64,000 nt of DNA, taken from QHWT01 sp963755695 (GTDB lineage: Bacteria; Acidobacteriota; Vicinamibacteria; Vicinamibacterales; 2-12-FULL-66-21). Location: the NCBI GenBank assembly GCA_963755695.1, contig CAVWLB010000009.1, positions 124,001-188,000 of the forward strand, given 5' to 3'. The notes below the pieces were generated by a model that worked only from the letters and a program-made list of their open reading frames with translations, made no database searches and was not told where the DNA came from. Below, piece by piece: positions 13,871-21,084 of this stretch. The translations under genes and the position numbers were made by a program. Numbering within the stretch: the stretch's first letter is position 1; each line of letters starts with the position of its first letter.

Positions 13871-13886
13871 ATCCGCTTATGCGAAT
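13871..13886. promoter_or_regulatory. ArsR operator upstream of arsC
   Basis: ATCCGCTTATGCGAAT. Its complement, ATTCGCATAAGCGGAT, differs from the site at the arsR start (14264-14279) at one base. The palindrome lies 48 bp upstream of the arsC ATG. The shared site argues that ArsR controls arsC as well as itself. Confidence 0.72.
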
Positions 13887-13903
13887 GTCGCGTCGGAAAT
13901 TTT

Positions 13904-14263
13904 TTAGGTCGGGCAGCACCCGCCCCGCTTGCGGACCGCCTGCGCCCTTTTGGCGTCGCCGGTCATCTCCGGTACATCGCGGACGCAGCTCCCCAGACAC
14001 TCCAGGAGCTTGGTCTGGAACGCCGAACGCGCCGGTGCGATCTCGTAATAGTTCCACGAGCGCTCCTGGCGCACTTTCACCAATCCCGCTCGTCGCAGAT
14101 ACGACAGATGCCTCGAGATCGTCGGCTGCGGCAGCCGCAGGATTTCCACCAGATCGCACACGCACAGTTCGCCAGGTTGAACGAGACTCAAGATTCGAAG
14201 GCGGGTCGGGTCGGAAAAGGCCCGAAACATCAAATCTACTTGGCTCTTTGCCGCCGAGGGCAT
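13904..14263 (-). CDS. arsR: ArsR-family As(III)-responsive repressor
   Basis: 119 residues. A winged-helix SmtB/ArsR repressor with the type-1 metalloid site ELCVCDLVEI (Cys34 and Cys36) at the start of the DNA-binding helix, recognition helix LPQPTISRHLSYLRRAGLV, and a C-terminal Cys-Cys in KRGGCCPT that could add a ligand. As(III) binding releases it from DNA. The start at 14263 abuts the operator, so the message would have almost no leader; Met12 at 14230 is an alternative. Transcribed toward arsC and divergent from the MarR gene. Confidence 0.92.
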   Translation of the reverse strand: MPSAAKSQVDLMFRAFSDPTRLRILSLVQPGELCVCDLVEILRLPQPTISRHLSYLRRAGLVKVRQERSWNYYEIAPARSAFQTKLLECLGSCVRDVPEMTGDAKRAQAVRKRGGCCPT

Positions 14264-14306
14264 ATTCGCTTAAGCGGATTACACCAGAGCTCCGGCGTGG
14301 CGTCAA
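14264..14306 (-). promoter_or_regulatory. arsR promoter with overlapping ArsR operator
   Basis: Read on the minus strand: -35 TTGACG (14301-14306), a 17-bp spacer, -10 TGTAAT (14278-14283). The palindrome ATTCGCTTAAGCGGAT (14264-14279) covers the -10 edge and the expected start point. Transcription would begin about 9 nt before the ATG, so arsR is probably leaderless or nearly so and repressed by occlusion. Confidence 0.72.
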
Positions 14307-14328
14307 CGACGTCAGTGTAAACAGGCGC

Positions 14329-14371
14329 TTGACATGGGCTGCGGACAGGAACTATGGTTGTCACTAACAAC
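14329..14371 (+). promoter_or_regulatory. marR promoter and GTTGT-N5-ACAAC operator
   Basis: -35 TTGACA (14329-14334), an 18-bp spacer, -10 TATGGT (14353-14358), then the inverted repeat GTTGTCACTAACAAC (14357-14371) directly before the ATG at 14373. Nearly the same sequence recurs before arsM, which points to autoregulation by the MarR protein. Confidence 0.7.
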
Positions 14372-14372
14372 A

Positions 14373-14915
14373 ATGCCTCGCGCGACACCACCTGCGGATG
14401 CCAAGCGGACGGCGCTCGACCGCGACGCGCTCGCCTTGCACGAGGCGGTCGCCGATCTTGTCCGCGTCTATCAGTTTCGGGACCGCGACCGTATCTGCTG
14501 CCACGACGTCTCGGTGACGCAGTGCTACGCGCTCGAGACGATCGTCGAGCACGGTCCACAGCGCCTCAGCGCGTTGGCGGAGCGGCTTTTCCTGGACAAG
14601 AGCACGACCAGCCGGGTCGTCAGCGCCCTGGTTCGGAAGGGATACGTCGAGCAGCGCGCGGATGCCGAAGACGGGCGCGCCACAACGCTGAGCGCCACAC
14701 GGCAGGGACAACGGCTCTGCGCGCGCATCACAAACGATCTCGTCGATCAGCAGAAACAGCTCCTGCAGGATCTCGATCCGGACGTTCGAGCGGGCGTAGT
14801 GCAAGTGCTCCGTCGCCTCGCGCGCGCGGCAGATGCCAGGTTTCGATCCGGCATCTCCGGCGACGCTGGCGCGACGTGTTGCGCGGCGGGAGATCCCGCT
14901 TCGGTATGCGACTGA
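14373..14915 (+). CDS. Cys-rich MarR-family regulator of the arsM operon
   Basis: 180 residues. A MarR winged helix (LSALAERLFLDKSTTSRVVS, then wing DAEDGRATTLSATRQG). Unusual for MarR proteins are a Cys-Cys at 42-43 and Cys51 in RICCHDVSVTQCYALE, and a Cys-rich tail (ATCCAAGDPASVCD). These could coordinate As(III) or another thiophile; this is inference, not a described site. The ATG at 14373 is preferred over 14334 because promoter and operator end just before it. It faces away from arsR and is followed 53 bp later by arsM, whose promoter repeats its operator. Confidence 0.85.
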   Translation: MPRATPPADAKRTALDRDALALHEAVADLVRVYQFRDRDRICCHDVSVTQCYALETIVEHGPQRLSALAERLFLDKSTTSRVVSALVRKGYVEQRADAEDGRATTLSATRQGQRLCARITNDLVDQQKQLLQDLDPDVRAGVVQVLRRLARAADARFRSGISGDAGATCCAAGDPASVCD

Positions 14916-14924
14916 CTCTTTTTT

Positions 14925-14947
14925 ACAACAATAGTTGTCACTAGCAA
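14925..14947 (+). promoter_or_regulatory. Operator pair upstream of arsM
   Basis: A perfect palindrome ACAACAATAGTTGT (14925-14938) overlaps GTTGTCACTAGCAA (14934-14947), which matches 13 of 14 bases of the site in the marR promoter. It lies 22 bp before the arsM ATG. It is the probable MarR binding site linking arsM to that regulator. Confidence 0.68.
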
Positions 14948-14968
14948 TCATCAAGCAAGGAGACCGAG

Positions 14969-15808
14969 ATGTCAAACGCACACGTTCAGGATGCGGTTCG
15001 TGAAAAGTACGGGGATATCGCGCGATCTGTGGGAAAGACCGGGTGTTGCGGCCCCACGGCGTGCGGATGCGGAGACCCGATTACATCCGACCTGTATTCG
15101 GACGCCGAGACCGCCGGACTTCCAGCCGATGCGGTCGCGGTCTCCCTCGGCTGCGGGAATCCCACCGCACTCATCGATCTGCAACCCGGTCAGACCGTCC
15201 TCGATCTCGGCTCTGGAGGCGGCATTGATGTATTGCTCTCCGCGAAGAGGGTCGGCCCGTCCGGCAAAGTGTACGGCCTGGACATGACTGACGATATGTT
15301 GGCGCTCGCGTGGGCGAATCAGCGCAAGGCCGGAGCAACCAACGTCGAGTTTCTCAAAGGCACGATCGAGGCGATTCCGCTCCCCGACCAGTCGGTCGAC
15401 GTCATCATCTCGAACTGCGTGATCAATCTGTCGGTCGATAAAGATGCGGTCCTCCGCGAAGCCTTCCGAGTGCTGAAGCCAAATGGTCGCTTCGCTGTCT
15501 CGGATGTCGTCATCCGCGGAGACGTGCCGGCGGAGATCCGCCGCAGCATGGAACTGTGGGTCGGGTGCGTGGCTGGCGCGCTTCGCGACGACGAGTACGC
15601 GTCAAAGTTGAAGGCCGCCGGCTTCGTGGACGTCGAGCTCGACCCCTGGCGCGTCTACCAGGTCGATGATGCCCGTGCGTTCCTCGCCGATGCCGGTGTC
15701 GAGGTCGATCTGATCGCGCCGCAAGTAGACGGCAAGGTGGCGAGCGCGTTCATTCGCGCCCGAAAGCCGGAAGCCAAGGCGTGCTGTGGGACGACCTGCT
15801 GCTCCTGA
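14969..15808 (+). CDS. arsM: Arsenite S-adenosylmethionine methyltransferase
   Basis: 279 residues. ArsM methylates As(III) to volatile or oxidisable methylarsenicals. SAM motif I is VLDLGSGGGIDVLL (about 78-91); DVIISNCVINL and FRVLKPNGRFAVSDV follow. As-binding cysteines are Cys62 in SLGCGNPTALIDL and Cys200 in LWVGCVAGAL; further cysteines occur at the N-terminus (TGCCGPTACGCGDP) and the C-terminus (ACCGTTCC). GGAGA precedes the ATG. It is transcribed with the arsN2-like gene downstream. It is the internal reference for the second ArsM-like protein at 58.6 kb, where the codon equivalent to Cys200 is TGA. Confidence 0.95.
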   Translation: MSNAHVQDAVREKYGDIARSVGKTGCCGPTACGCGDPITSDLYSDAETAGLPADAVAVSLGCGNPTALIDLQPGQTVLDLGSGGGIDVLLSAKRVGPSGKVYGLDMTDDMLALAWANQRKAGATNVEFLKGTIEAIPLPDQSVDVIISNCVINLSVDKDAVLREAFRVLKPNGRFAVSDVVIRGDVPAEIRRSMELWVGCVAGALRDDEYASKLKAAGFVDVELDPWRVYQVDDARAFLADAGVEVDLIAPQVDGKVASAFIRARKPEAKACCGTTCCS

Positions 15809-15854
15809 GCTGTCAACCGCGACCGGTACGTCTCAGAAGAGTGCCGACTGCATC

Positions 15855-16304
15855 ATGAAACGATCAACCATTCATGCGAGCATCGAACGGGCGAGAGTGG
15901 AGGACGGGCCACCGATTCTACAGTTGCTGTCCGCAGCAGAATTGCCAGTCGACGGCCTGCTCGACCATCTCGACACCGCGGTCGTAGCACGCGCCGACGG
16001 CCGCGTGGTGGGTTGCGCAGCGCTGGAGGTCTACGCGGACGGGGCGTTGCTCCGGTCGGTTGTTGTCGATGACAGTGTCAAAGGACAGGGGATCGGAACG
16101 CGACTCACGAAGGCGGCACTCGAACTGGCGAGCGTTCTTCGCATACCAGCGATCTACTTGCTGACTACCACGGCGGAAACGTTTTTCCCAAGGTTCGGGT
16201 TCGTACGAATTGCCAGGTCTGATGTCCCAGCCAGCGTGCAAATGTCAGTGGAGTTTCGATCTGCCTGCCCTTCGACTGCAGCCGTGATGAGGAGACCAGG
16301 TTGA
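15855..16304 (+). CDS. arsN2: ArsN2-like GNAT acetyltransferase
   Basis: 149 residues. A GNAT N-acetyltransferase with the acetyl-CoA loop VDDSVKGQGIGTRLTKAAL and motif B IYLLTTTAETFFPRFGFVRI. This pattern is typical of the ArsN2 group in ars operons, where a role in detoxifying organoarsenicals or modifying an arsenic conjugate has been proposed. The ATG at 15855 is 46 nt after arsM. Its TGA overlaps the ATG of the next gene (TGATG), so the three genes form one unit. Confidence 0.8.
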   Translation: MKRSTIHASIERARVEDGPPILQLLSAAELPVDGLLDHLDTAVVARADGRVVGCAALEVYADGALLRSVVVDDSVKGQGIGTRLTKAALELASVLRIPAIYLLTTTAETFFPRFGFVRIARSDVPASVQMSVEFRSACPSTAAVMRRPG

Positions 16305-16609
16305 TGCCCGACTTGCGCGTCACTTGCACGTTGAGCCCCGAGGCGCTAACAGCTCGGCGCCAAGGCCTGTTGGCGGAGCTCCTGCGGCGCGCCGATGCGC
16401 ACGAAGAATTCACAAACGGCCACAGATGGTCATTCGCTGCGACCGACGACATATTCGCGATGATTCTAACGATGGTGGAGGCAGAGCGGCGGTGTTGCAG
16501 ATTTCTTCGCTTTCAAATCATCGTTGAACCAGGCGGAGGACCTGTGTCAGTAGAGCTGACAGGTCCTCCAGGGACGCGTGAATTTCTGGCCGCACTCGTC
16601 GAATCATGA
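16304..16609 (+). CDS. Small conserved protein with an ERRCCRFLRF motif
   Basis: 101 residues, translationally coupled to the arsN2-like gene through TGATG with AGGAG upstream. It begins LRVTCTLSPEAL, has a tight central motif EAERRCCRFLRFQ, and ends in VELTGPPGTREFLAAL. I recall similar small proteins near metalloid-resistance genes but cannot name a family with certainty. The vicinal cysteines suggest As(III) or metal binding. Its stop overlaps by three bases the stop of the convergent DUF1214 remnant. Confidence 0.65.
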   Translation: MPDLRVTCTLSPEALTARRQGLLAELLRRADAHEEFTNGHRWSFAATDDIFAMILTMVEAERRCCRFLRFQIIVEPGGGPVSVELTGPPGTREFLAALVES

Positions 16610-17052
16610 TGGGACCTCCTCGATCTCGCTGGGTCGGCAGGTCTTGTCGAAGAATGGCTGGAGCAGACCGTAGAGACGAAGGATGGTGGTCCACCCCTTG
16701 CCGGGCCAGGTCTGCACCCAATTACTCTCCTTGCCTGACGGCGCCGTCGGCCCGAAGTAGACATCCACTGGCGTATCAGGGTTGATCGCTACGCCCTTCT
16801 TCTGGCTGCTGATGCTGGGGAATTGCTGGTCGGTCTGCAGCATCGAGCGCGTCTGGGTGTCGTAGAGCACCAGCGACCAGAACTGCCTCGCGGGGATGTT
16901 GGGTGGAAGATGGAGTTTGTATGTCTTGCTGCCGTTGAACGGCCGCTGCTGTGCGTCGACGAACGCGGCGGCGTACGCCGAGCCAGCGCCGACCCGCTGA
17001 ATGGCCATCGCGGGCGTGATGCCGGCGAGCAGGTACCAGCCCCCTTCGCCGC
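16604..17052 (-). pseudogene. DUF1254/DUF1214 protein, C-terminal remnant
   Basis: Only the end of the protein remains: GWYLLAGITPAMAIQRVGAG, then AAAFVDAQQRPFNGSKTYKL, FWSLVLYDTQTRSMLQTDQQ, VDVYFGPTAPSGKESNWVQT and a C-terminal SEIEEVPS. The missing two thirds would lie where the metE-like gene now ends, and a frame break sits at the G-run near 17045. The remnant therefore abuts the metE-like stop at 17054, marking an old deletion or insertion junction. A complete relative is at 41120-42209. Confidence 0.75.
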
Positions 17053-17053
17053 C

Positions 17054-18202
17054 TCACGAACGGCCGCGCAGATCGCGAGCCGCGGCGGCCATGGCCGCAA
17101 CCTTGGCGGACGCGATGTCGAGCGTGTTCATCGGCCGGTTCGAGAAGGTGCCGAACCCGCAGTCAGGATTCAGGAACACGCGTTCGGCGGGATAGAGGAC
17201 GAGCGCCTCTTCGACGGCCGCACGAATCTGCTCCGGCGTCTCGACTTGGTCGGTGCGAGGGTTGACGACGCCCAGCCCGAGCTCCTTGCCCTCGAACTCG
17301 ACGAGCGTGCCGGCGCGCTCGGTAGCGTATTCCAGCACGAGCTGCGTGATCTGCAGTCGGTCGAGATACGTCCGGAGCGCCTGGTAGCCGCCGCTCAAAA
17401 GCGTCGTCTCGTCGCGGCTCCAGTTGCCGCGGCAGACGTGGAGGCCGATCCGCAGGTCGTCGACTCCCGCCACTACTCGATTGATCAGCGAGACGGCGAA
17501 CTCGAGCTCCTCGGCCGGATCCCTGCGCGCGGCGAGCGCCGCGCACATGAACGTCCGCGTCCGCCCGGGCGCGAAGGCGACCTCCGTCAGGACCGGCTCG
17601 TCGAACTGCACGAACTCCGCGCCGGCGGATCGGCAGCTCCTCGAGCTCGGCGCGGAGGAGCGCGACGACGTCGTCCGCCAGCGACCTCCTTGTCCGGGTA
17701 GTACGCGCGCGTCAGCTCCGGAACGAACATCGCCCGGGTCAGGAGATAGGGTCCGGGCAGCGTGACCTTGATCGGCAGGTCCGTGTGGCGGCGCGCGAAC
17801 GCCAGGTCGTCGACCGTCAGCGGCTCCCGCCGGGTGATGCGCGCCGATGCAGACCGGGCTGCTGATCGAATAGGCCGGCACGTCGAGCGTCTGCAGGAGC
17901 TGCTCGAAACCGGCCTTGTCCTCGACGACCTCCAGCATCTCGGCGAGGGTCATGAGCCGCACGCCGGACAGCTTGTCGGCGACGAACGAATAGAAGTTGT
18001 CGCGCCGCAGCTCGCCGTCGGTGACGATGTCGCAGCCGAGGGTCTCTTGCTGGCGCAGCAGATCGACCACCGCCGCGTCGGCGATGCGATCGAATTCCGC
18101 GCGGTCGATCCGACGACGGCGATAGGCGCGCATCGCCTCGGCGACCCTTGGCGGCCGCGGCCAGCTGCCGACGGTCGTGACCGGAAAGAGCGGCAGACTC
18201 AC
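17054..18202 (-). CDS. Core-MetE-like methyltransferase without the N-terminal folate domain
   Basis: About 380 residues with about three bridged +1 breaks (17640-17875). It matches only the catalytic C-terminal half of cobalamin-independent methionine synthase. The N-terminus is LFPVTTVGSWPRP. The zinc ligands are kept as HVCRGNW and NPDCGFGTFSNRP, with FVQFDEPVLTE near the homocysteine/thiol site. Full MetE is about 750 residues; stand-alone cores are known as folate-independent enzymes that take methyl groups from other donors. The GTG overlaps the preceding stop (GTGA). Its place after OsmC-, acyl-CoA-dehydrogenase- and PhnD-like genes suggests use of a methylated organosulfur or related donor; this is inference. 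Confidence 0.82.
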   Translation of the reverse strand: MSLPLFPVTTVGSWPRPPRVAEAMRAYRRRRIDRAEFDRIADAAVVDLLRQQETLGCDIVTDGELRRDNFYSFVADKLSGVRLMTLAEMLEVVEDKAGFEQLLQTLDVPAYSISSPVCIGAHHPAGAADGRRPGVRAPPHGPADQGHAARTLSPDPGDVRSGADARVLPGQGGRWRTTSSRSSAPSSRSCRSAGAEFVQFDEPVLTEVAFAPGRTRTFMCAALAARRDPAEELEFAVSLINRVVAGVDDLRIGLHVCRGNWSRDETTLLSGGYQALRTYLDRLQITQLVLEYATERAGTLVEFEGKELGLGVVNPRTDQVETPEQIRAAVEEALVLYPAERVFLNPDCGFGTFSNRPMNTLDIASAKVAAMAAAARDLRGRS

Positions 18203-19023
18203 GACGCGGCTGGCGCGAAGAACCGCTCCGACTCGACCGCTGCCGTCAGCGGGCCGAAGCCGGTCGTCCGTCCTGGCAGCCACGCCTTGAGGCCCTCGAG
18301 GTCCATCATCTCGCGGTGCGCGGGATTGTCGTAGCGCATGGCGAAGAGCGCGTCGAGCCACGCCTTCTCGGCCGAGGGGTCGAGCTCCTGGCGGACCGTG
18401 AAGACGCAGTGGTCGAACCGATCCGTCTCCCCGACGATGCTGAACTCGTTCGCGTCGATCGTGCCGTCCTTGGTCCAGCCTTCCCAGTTCAGGTCGAGCA
18501 TCGCGCAGGCCGCGGCGTCGCCCTGCGTGAGGCAGGCCAGCGCGTCGCGCTCGCCGCCGACGTGATCGCCGTGCTTGCCGACGAGGACGTCGAACCGCCG
18601 GACCGTGATGTCCACTCCGGGGCTGAGCCCCTCGCGGCGCAGGCGGCCGAGCGGGATGAGCGTGGCCTGCGGCGAGTCGATCGCGCCGGTGGCAATCGTG
18701 CGGCCCCGCAGGTCGGCGAGCGTCCGCACCGGACCGCTGCGCCGCGCCACGATGTAGGAGATGCGATCGCGATCGGTGTCGCGCATGGCGATGGCGCGGC
18801 AGCCGTTGACCGATCGCCGCTGCGCGTCGAGCCACGCGAGCGGCGAGTTCCAGGCGATGTCGATCGCGCCGGACAGCAGTCCGTCGACCTGATTCTCGTA
18901 GGTGCAGTAGAACGCGACGTCGATCGGCGCCCCCTGCGCCTCGAAGAAGTCGCGGATGATCTCCCAGATCACCGAGACCTTCGGGTCGTACATCACCGCC
19001 CCGACCTTCAGCGGGCGCGCCAT
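18199..19023 (-). CDS. PhnD-like phosphonate/sulfonate substrate-binding-type protein without a leader
   Basis: 274 residues with the periplasmic-binding-protein type II pattern of PhnD/SsuA relatives: VGAVMYDPKVSVIWEIIRDF, QVDGLLSGAIDIAWNSPLAW, TLADLRGRTIATGAIDSPQA, then YDNPAHREMMDLEGLKAW. There is no signal peptide: the protein starts MARPLKVGAVMYD, and the ATG is fixed by its TGATG overlap with the upstream stop. No permease or ATPase gene is adjacent. It may bind a substrate in the cytoplasm, deliver it to the neighbouring enzymes or act as an enzyme itself. The frame is intact. Confidence 0.78.
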   Translation of the reverse strand: MARPLKVGAVMYDPKVSVIWEIIRDFFEAQGAPIDVAFYCTYENQVDGLLSGAIDIAWNSPLAWLDAQRRSVNGCRAIAMRDTDRDRISYIVARRSGPVRTLADLRGRTIATGAIDSPQATLIPLGRLRREGLSPGVDITVRRFDVLVGKHGDHVGGERDALACLTQGDAAACAMLDLNWEGWTKDGTIDANEFSIVGETDRFDHCVFTVRQELDPSAEKAWLDALFAMRYDNPAHREMMDLEGLKAWLPGRTTGFGPLTAAVESERFFAPAAS

Positions 19024-20180
19024 CAGAACACCTCCAGGCCGCACAGGGCCCGGCCGATGAACTCGTAGGCTGACGTCGCTCGTCGGCGCCATCACGATCG
19101 GCGCCCGCGCGTCGCGGAACAGGCGCTCGATGCCGTGCGCCCCGCCGAACGCCGCGCCGCCGCACGTCCGCATCGCCAGGTCGGTGACCGCCGCCGCCGT
19201 TTCGGTGCCCGACGCCTTGGCCTCGAGCACCATCAACTGCGTCGCCGGACCCGGGCGACTCCAGCGAATCGAGGACCGCGCCGAGATGCGCCCGCGCGCG
19301 GTCGGTGTCGATGCGCATCCTGGCGATCTGCGCGCGCAGCGTCGGCAGATCCGCGAGCGAACTGTTCGATTCCTCGAACCGCGCGTGGGTGACGTGGCCG
19401 ATCGTCGCCTGCACGGCCGCTTCGGCGATGCCGATGCCGACCGCGGCCGATCCCACCTGGAAGAGCGGCAGGACGACGCCGAGCATCATGTCGAGCCCTT
19501 TGCCGTGCGCCGTCAGCGCGCGGTCGGCGCCGACCGACACGTTCGCGAGCGTCATCGGCGCGCTGGCGTTGCCGCGCATGCCCAGTCCGCGCCACGCTCC
19601 CGACACTGCCACGCCCGCGTCGTCTTTGAGCACGAGGTAGATCGTGCTCTCGAGCGGCTGCGTCGCGCCGGCCGACGAGCGTCGACACGACGTAGCCGTC
19701 GGCGTGGCCGGCCGAGGTGACGAACGACTTTTGCGCGCTGATCGATACGGCGCCGTTGCCTGAGCCGCTGGCACGGCTCACCGGCGCCCAGAAGTGGCTG
19801 CGCGATCCCTTCTCGCTGAACGCGAGCGTCGAAAGATGGCGTCCTGCGGCGGCGGCCTCGAGCAGCGGCGCCGTCTTGTCCGGTGCGGCGGCGTAGCAGG
19901 CGACGCCGCACAGGTGCATCAGGTAGACCATCGCGGTGGACGGGCACCGCTGCGCCGCGGCGTCGATCACCGCGGCGGCGGTCCGCGGACCCTGTCCGAG
20001 TCCGCCGTGCGCTTTCGGCACGGTCAACCCGAGAAGCCCGTTCGCGCCGAGCGCAGCGATCGAGTCTTTCGGAAACGCCGCGTCGCGATCGACGCCCGCC
20101 GCCCGCGGCGCGAGTTCGCGCTCGGCGACCGCGGTAGCGGTGGCAGCGATCCGCTGCTGCTCGTCATTCAATCGATACAC
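19022..20180 (-). CDS. Acyl-CoA-dehydrogenase-fold flavoprotein
   Basis: About 385 residues with about three +1 breaks (near 19680, 19250 and 19065). Family features are GLLGLTVPKAHGGLGQGPRT, ALAFSEKG-type FAD contact (STLAFSEKGSRSHFWAPV), FVTSAGHADGYVVST, a RGLGMRGNASAPMTLANV stretch and the C-terminal helix AMRTCGGAAFGGAHGIERLF. The fold also covers monooxygenases such as SfnB and DszC; with sulfur-linked neighbours an oxidative role on an organosulfur compound is as likely as fatty-acid oxidation. The GTG start has AAAGGAGG 10 nt upstream and the stop overlaps the next ATG. Confidence 0.8.
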
Positions 20181-20199
20181 TGCTCATCCTCCTTTTGAA

Positions 20200-20646
20200 T
20201 TACGACGTCAGGACGAGCTCGACGTCGAGATCGAGGGCCGCGCGCAGCGTGGAGACGAGCGGCAGGCGTTCGATCACCTCGTCGAACAGCGCATGCGTGG
20301 CCCTGTCGTCCGCCGACCCGACGAAAACCTTGATGACGATCCGGCGGATGCGCGGCCGCCCGGTCTCGCCGATCACCTCCAGGTACGCGAGCCCGTCTTG
20401 CAGTTCGCCGGTGACGAGCGCCTCGACCGCGTCGATCGGGAAGCGTCGGCGCCGCGCGAACTCGCGCAGCCCGTTGACGACCTCGCCGCCGACGGCGCCG
20501 AGCGCGTACTCGAGCGCGGCCACGTGCGGCGACGCGTCGTCGAACTCGACCGGACGGCCGATCGAAAACTGGCGGCGGCCGACTGAGACGCGCGCGGCCG
20601 CGGGTTCAGGCGCCGTCACTCGCAGCGAGATGATGATGGCGGTCAT
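20200..20646 (-). CDS. OsmC/Ohr-like protein
   Basis: 148 residues from the Met at 20646. The sequence has the OsmC arrangement: RRQFSIGRPVEFDDASPHVA, AALEYALGAVGGEVVNGLRE (the central helix that normally carries one peroxidatic Cys), and a C-terminal alpha/beta segment. The usual OsmC cysteines are absent from the visible frame, so thiol peroxidase activity is doubtful. It is the first gene of the four-gene unit; 19 bp containing AAAGGAGG separate it from the acyl-CoA-dehydrogenase-like gene. Confidence 0.65.
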   Translation of the reverse strand: MTAIIISLRVTAPEPAAARVSVGRRQFSIGRPVEFDDASPHVAALEYALGAVGGEVVNGLREFARRRRFPIDAVEALVTGELQDGLAYLEVIGETGRPRIRRIVIKVFVGSADDRATHALFDEVIERLPLVSTLRAALDLDVELVLTS

Positions 20647-20798
20647 GCGTGCACGGTGGCCGGGCACAGAGCCCGGAAGAGACAGATGTCCGGATCAGCG
20701 AACTGATGGCGCGACGCGCCAGTCGGGCGGGCTTATCAGGTGAAGCTGGAGCCGATGCGATACGAGCCCATTCACTGCGCATACTAGCACTTCTGGAT

Positions 20799-20983
20799 AG
20801 GCGGAGTGGCGGGAAGGCCTCCGATAAAGCGGGTCTCCGCAATGAACCTCGTCAATTGATCGCGATTCGAGTCGATCCGGGAGTGCTCGATCACTTCCGC
20901 AAGGAAGCACGTCGGCGTCGTGTGGGGTCCAGACCCTCATCAACGATGTTCTGGCTCGGCACGTCCGCAAGAGTGTCGCGTAA
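20799..20983 (+). pseudogene. BrnA-like antitoxin remnant, frame broken once
   Basis: NEPRQLIAIRVDPGVLDHFR, then a basic RRRRVG and, after a one-base loss near 20930, QTLINDVLARHVRKSVA and TAA. This is the ribbon-helix-helix end of BrnA/CopG-type antitoxins. The acidic N-terminus and a BrnT toxin are not recognisable upstream. Confidence 0.6.
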
Positions 20984-21084
20984 CAGCGACGCACCCCGAG
21001 GGCGACCAGGCTTCGCCGCTGCGTGGAGAGCGCGGACGCAGCGGCGCGCAAGCGCGGACCCGGTGGCTGACCCCGCGCTGACGA

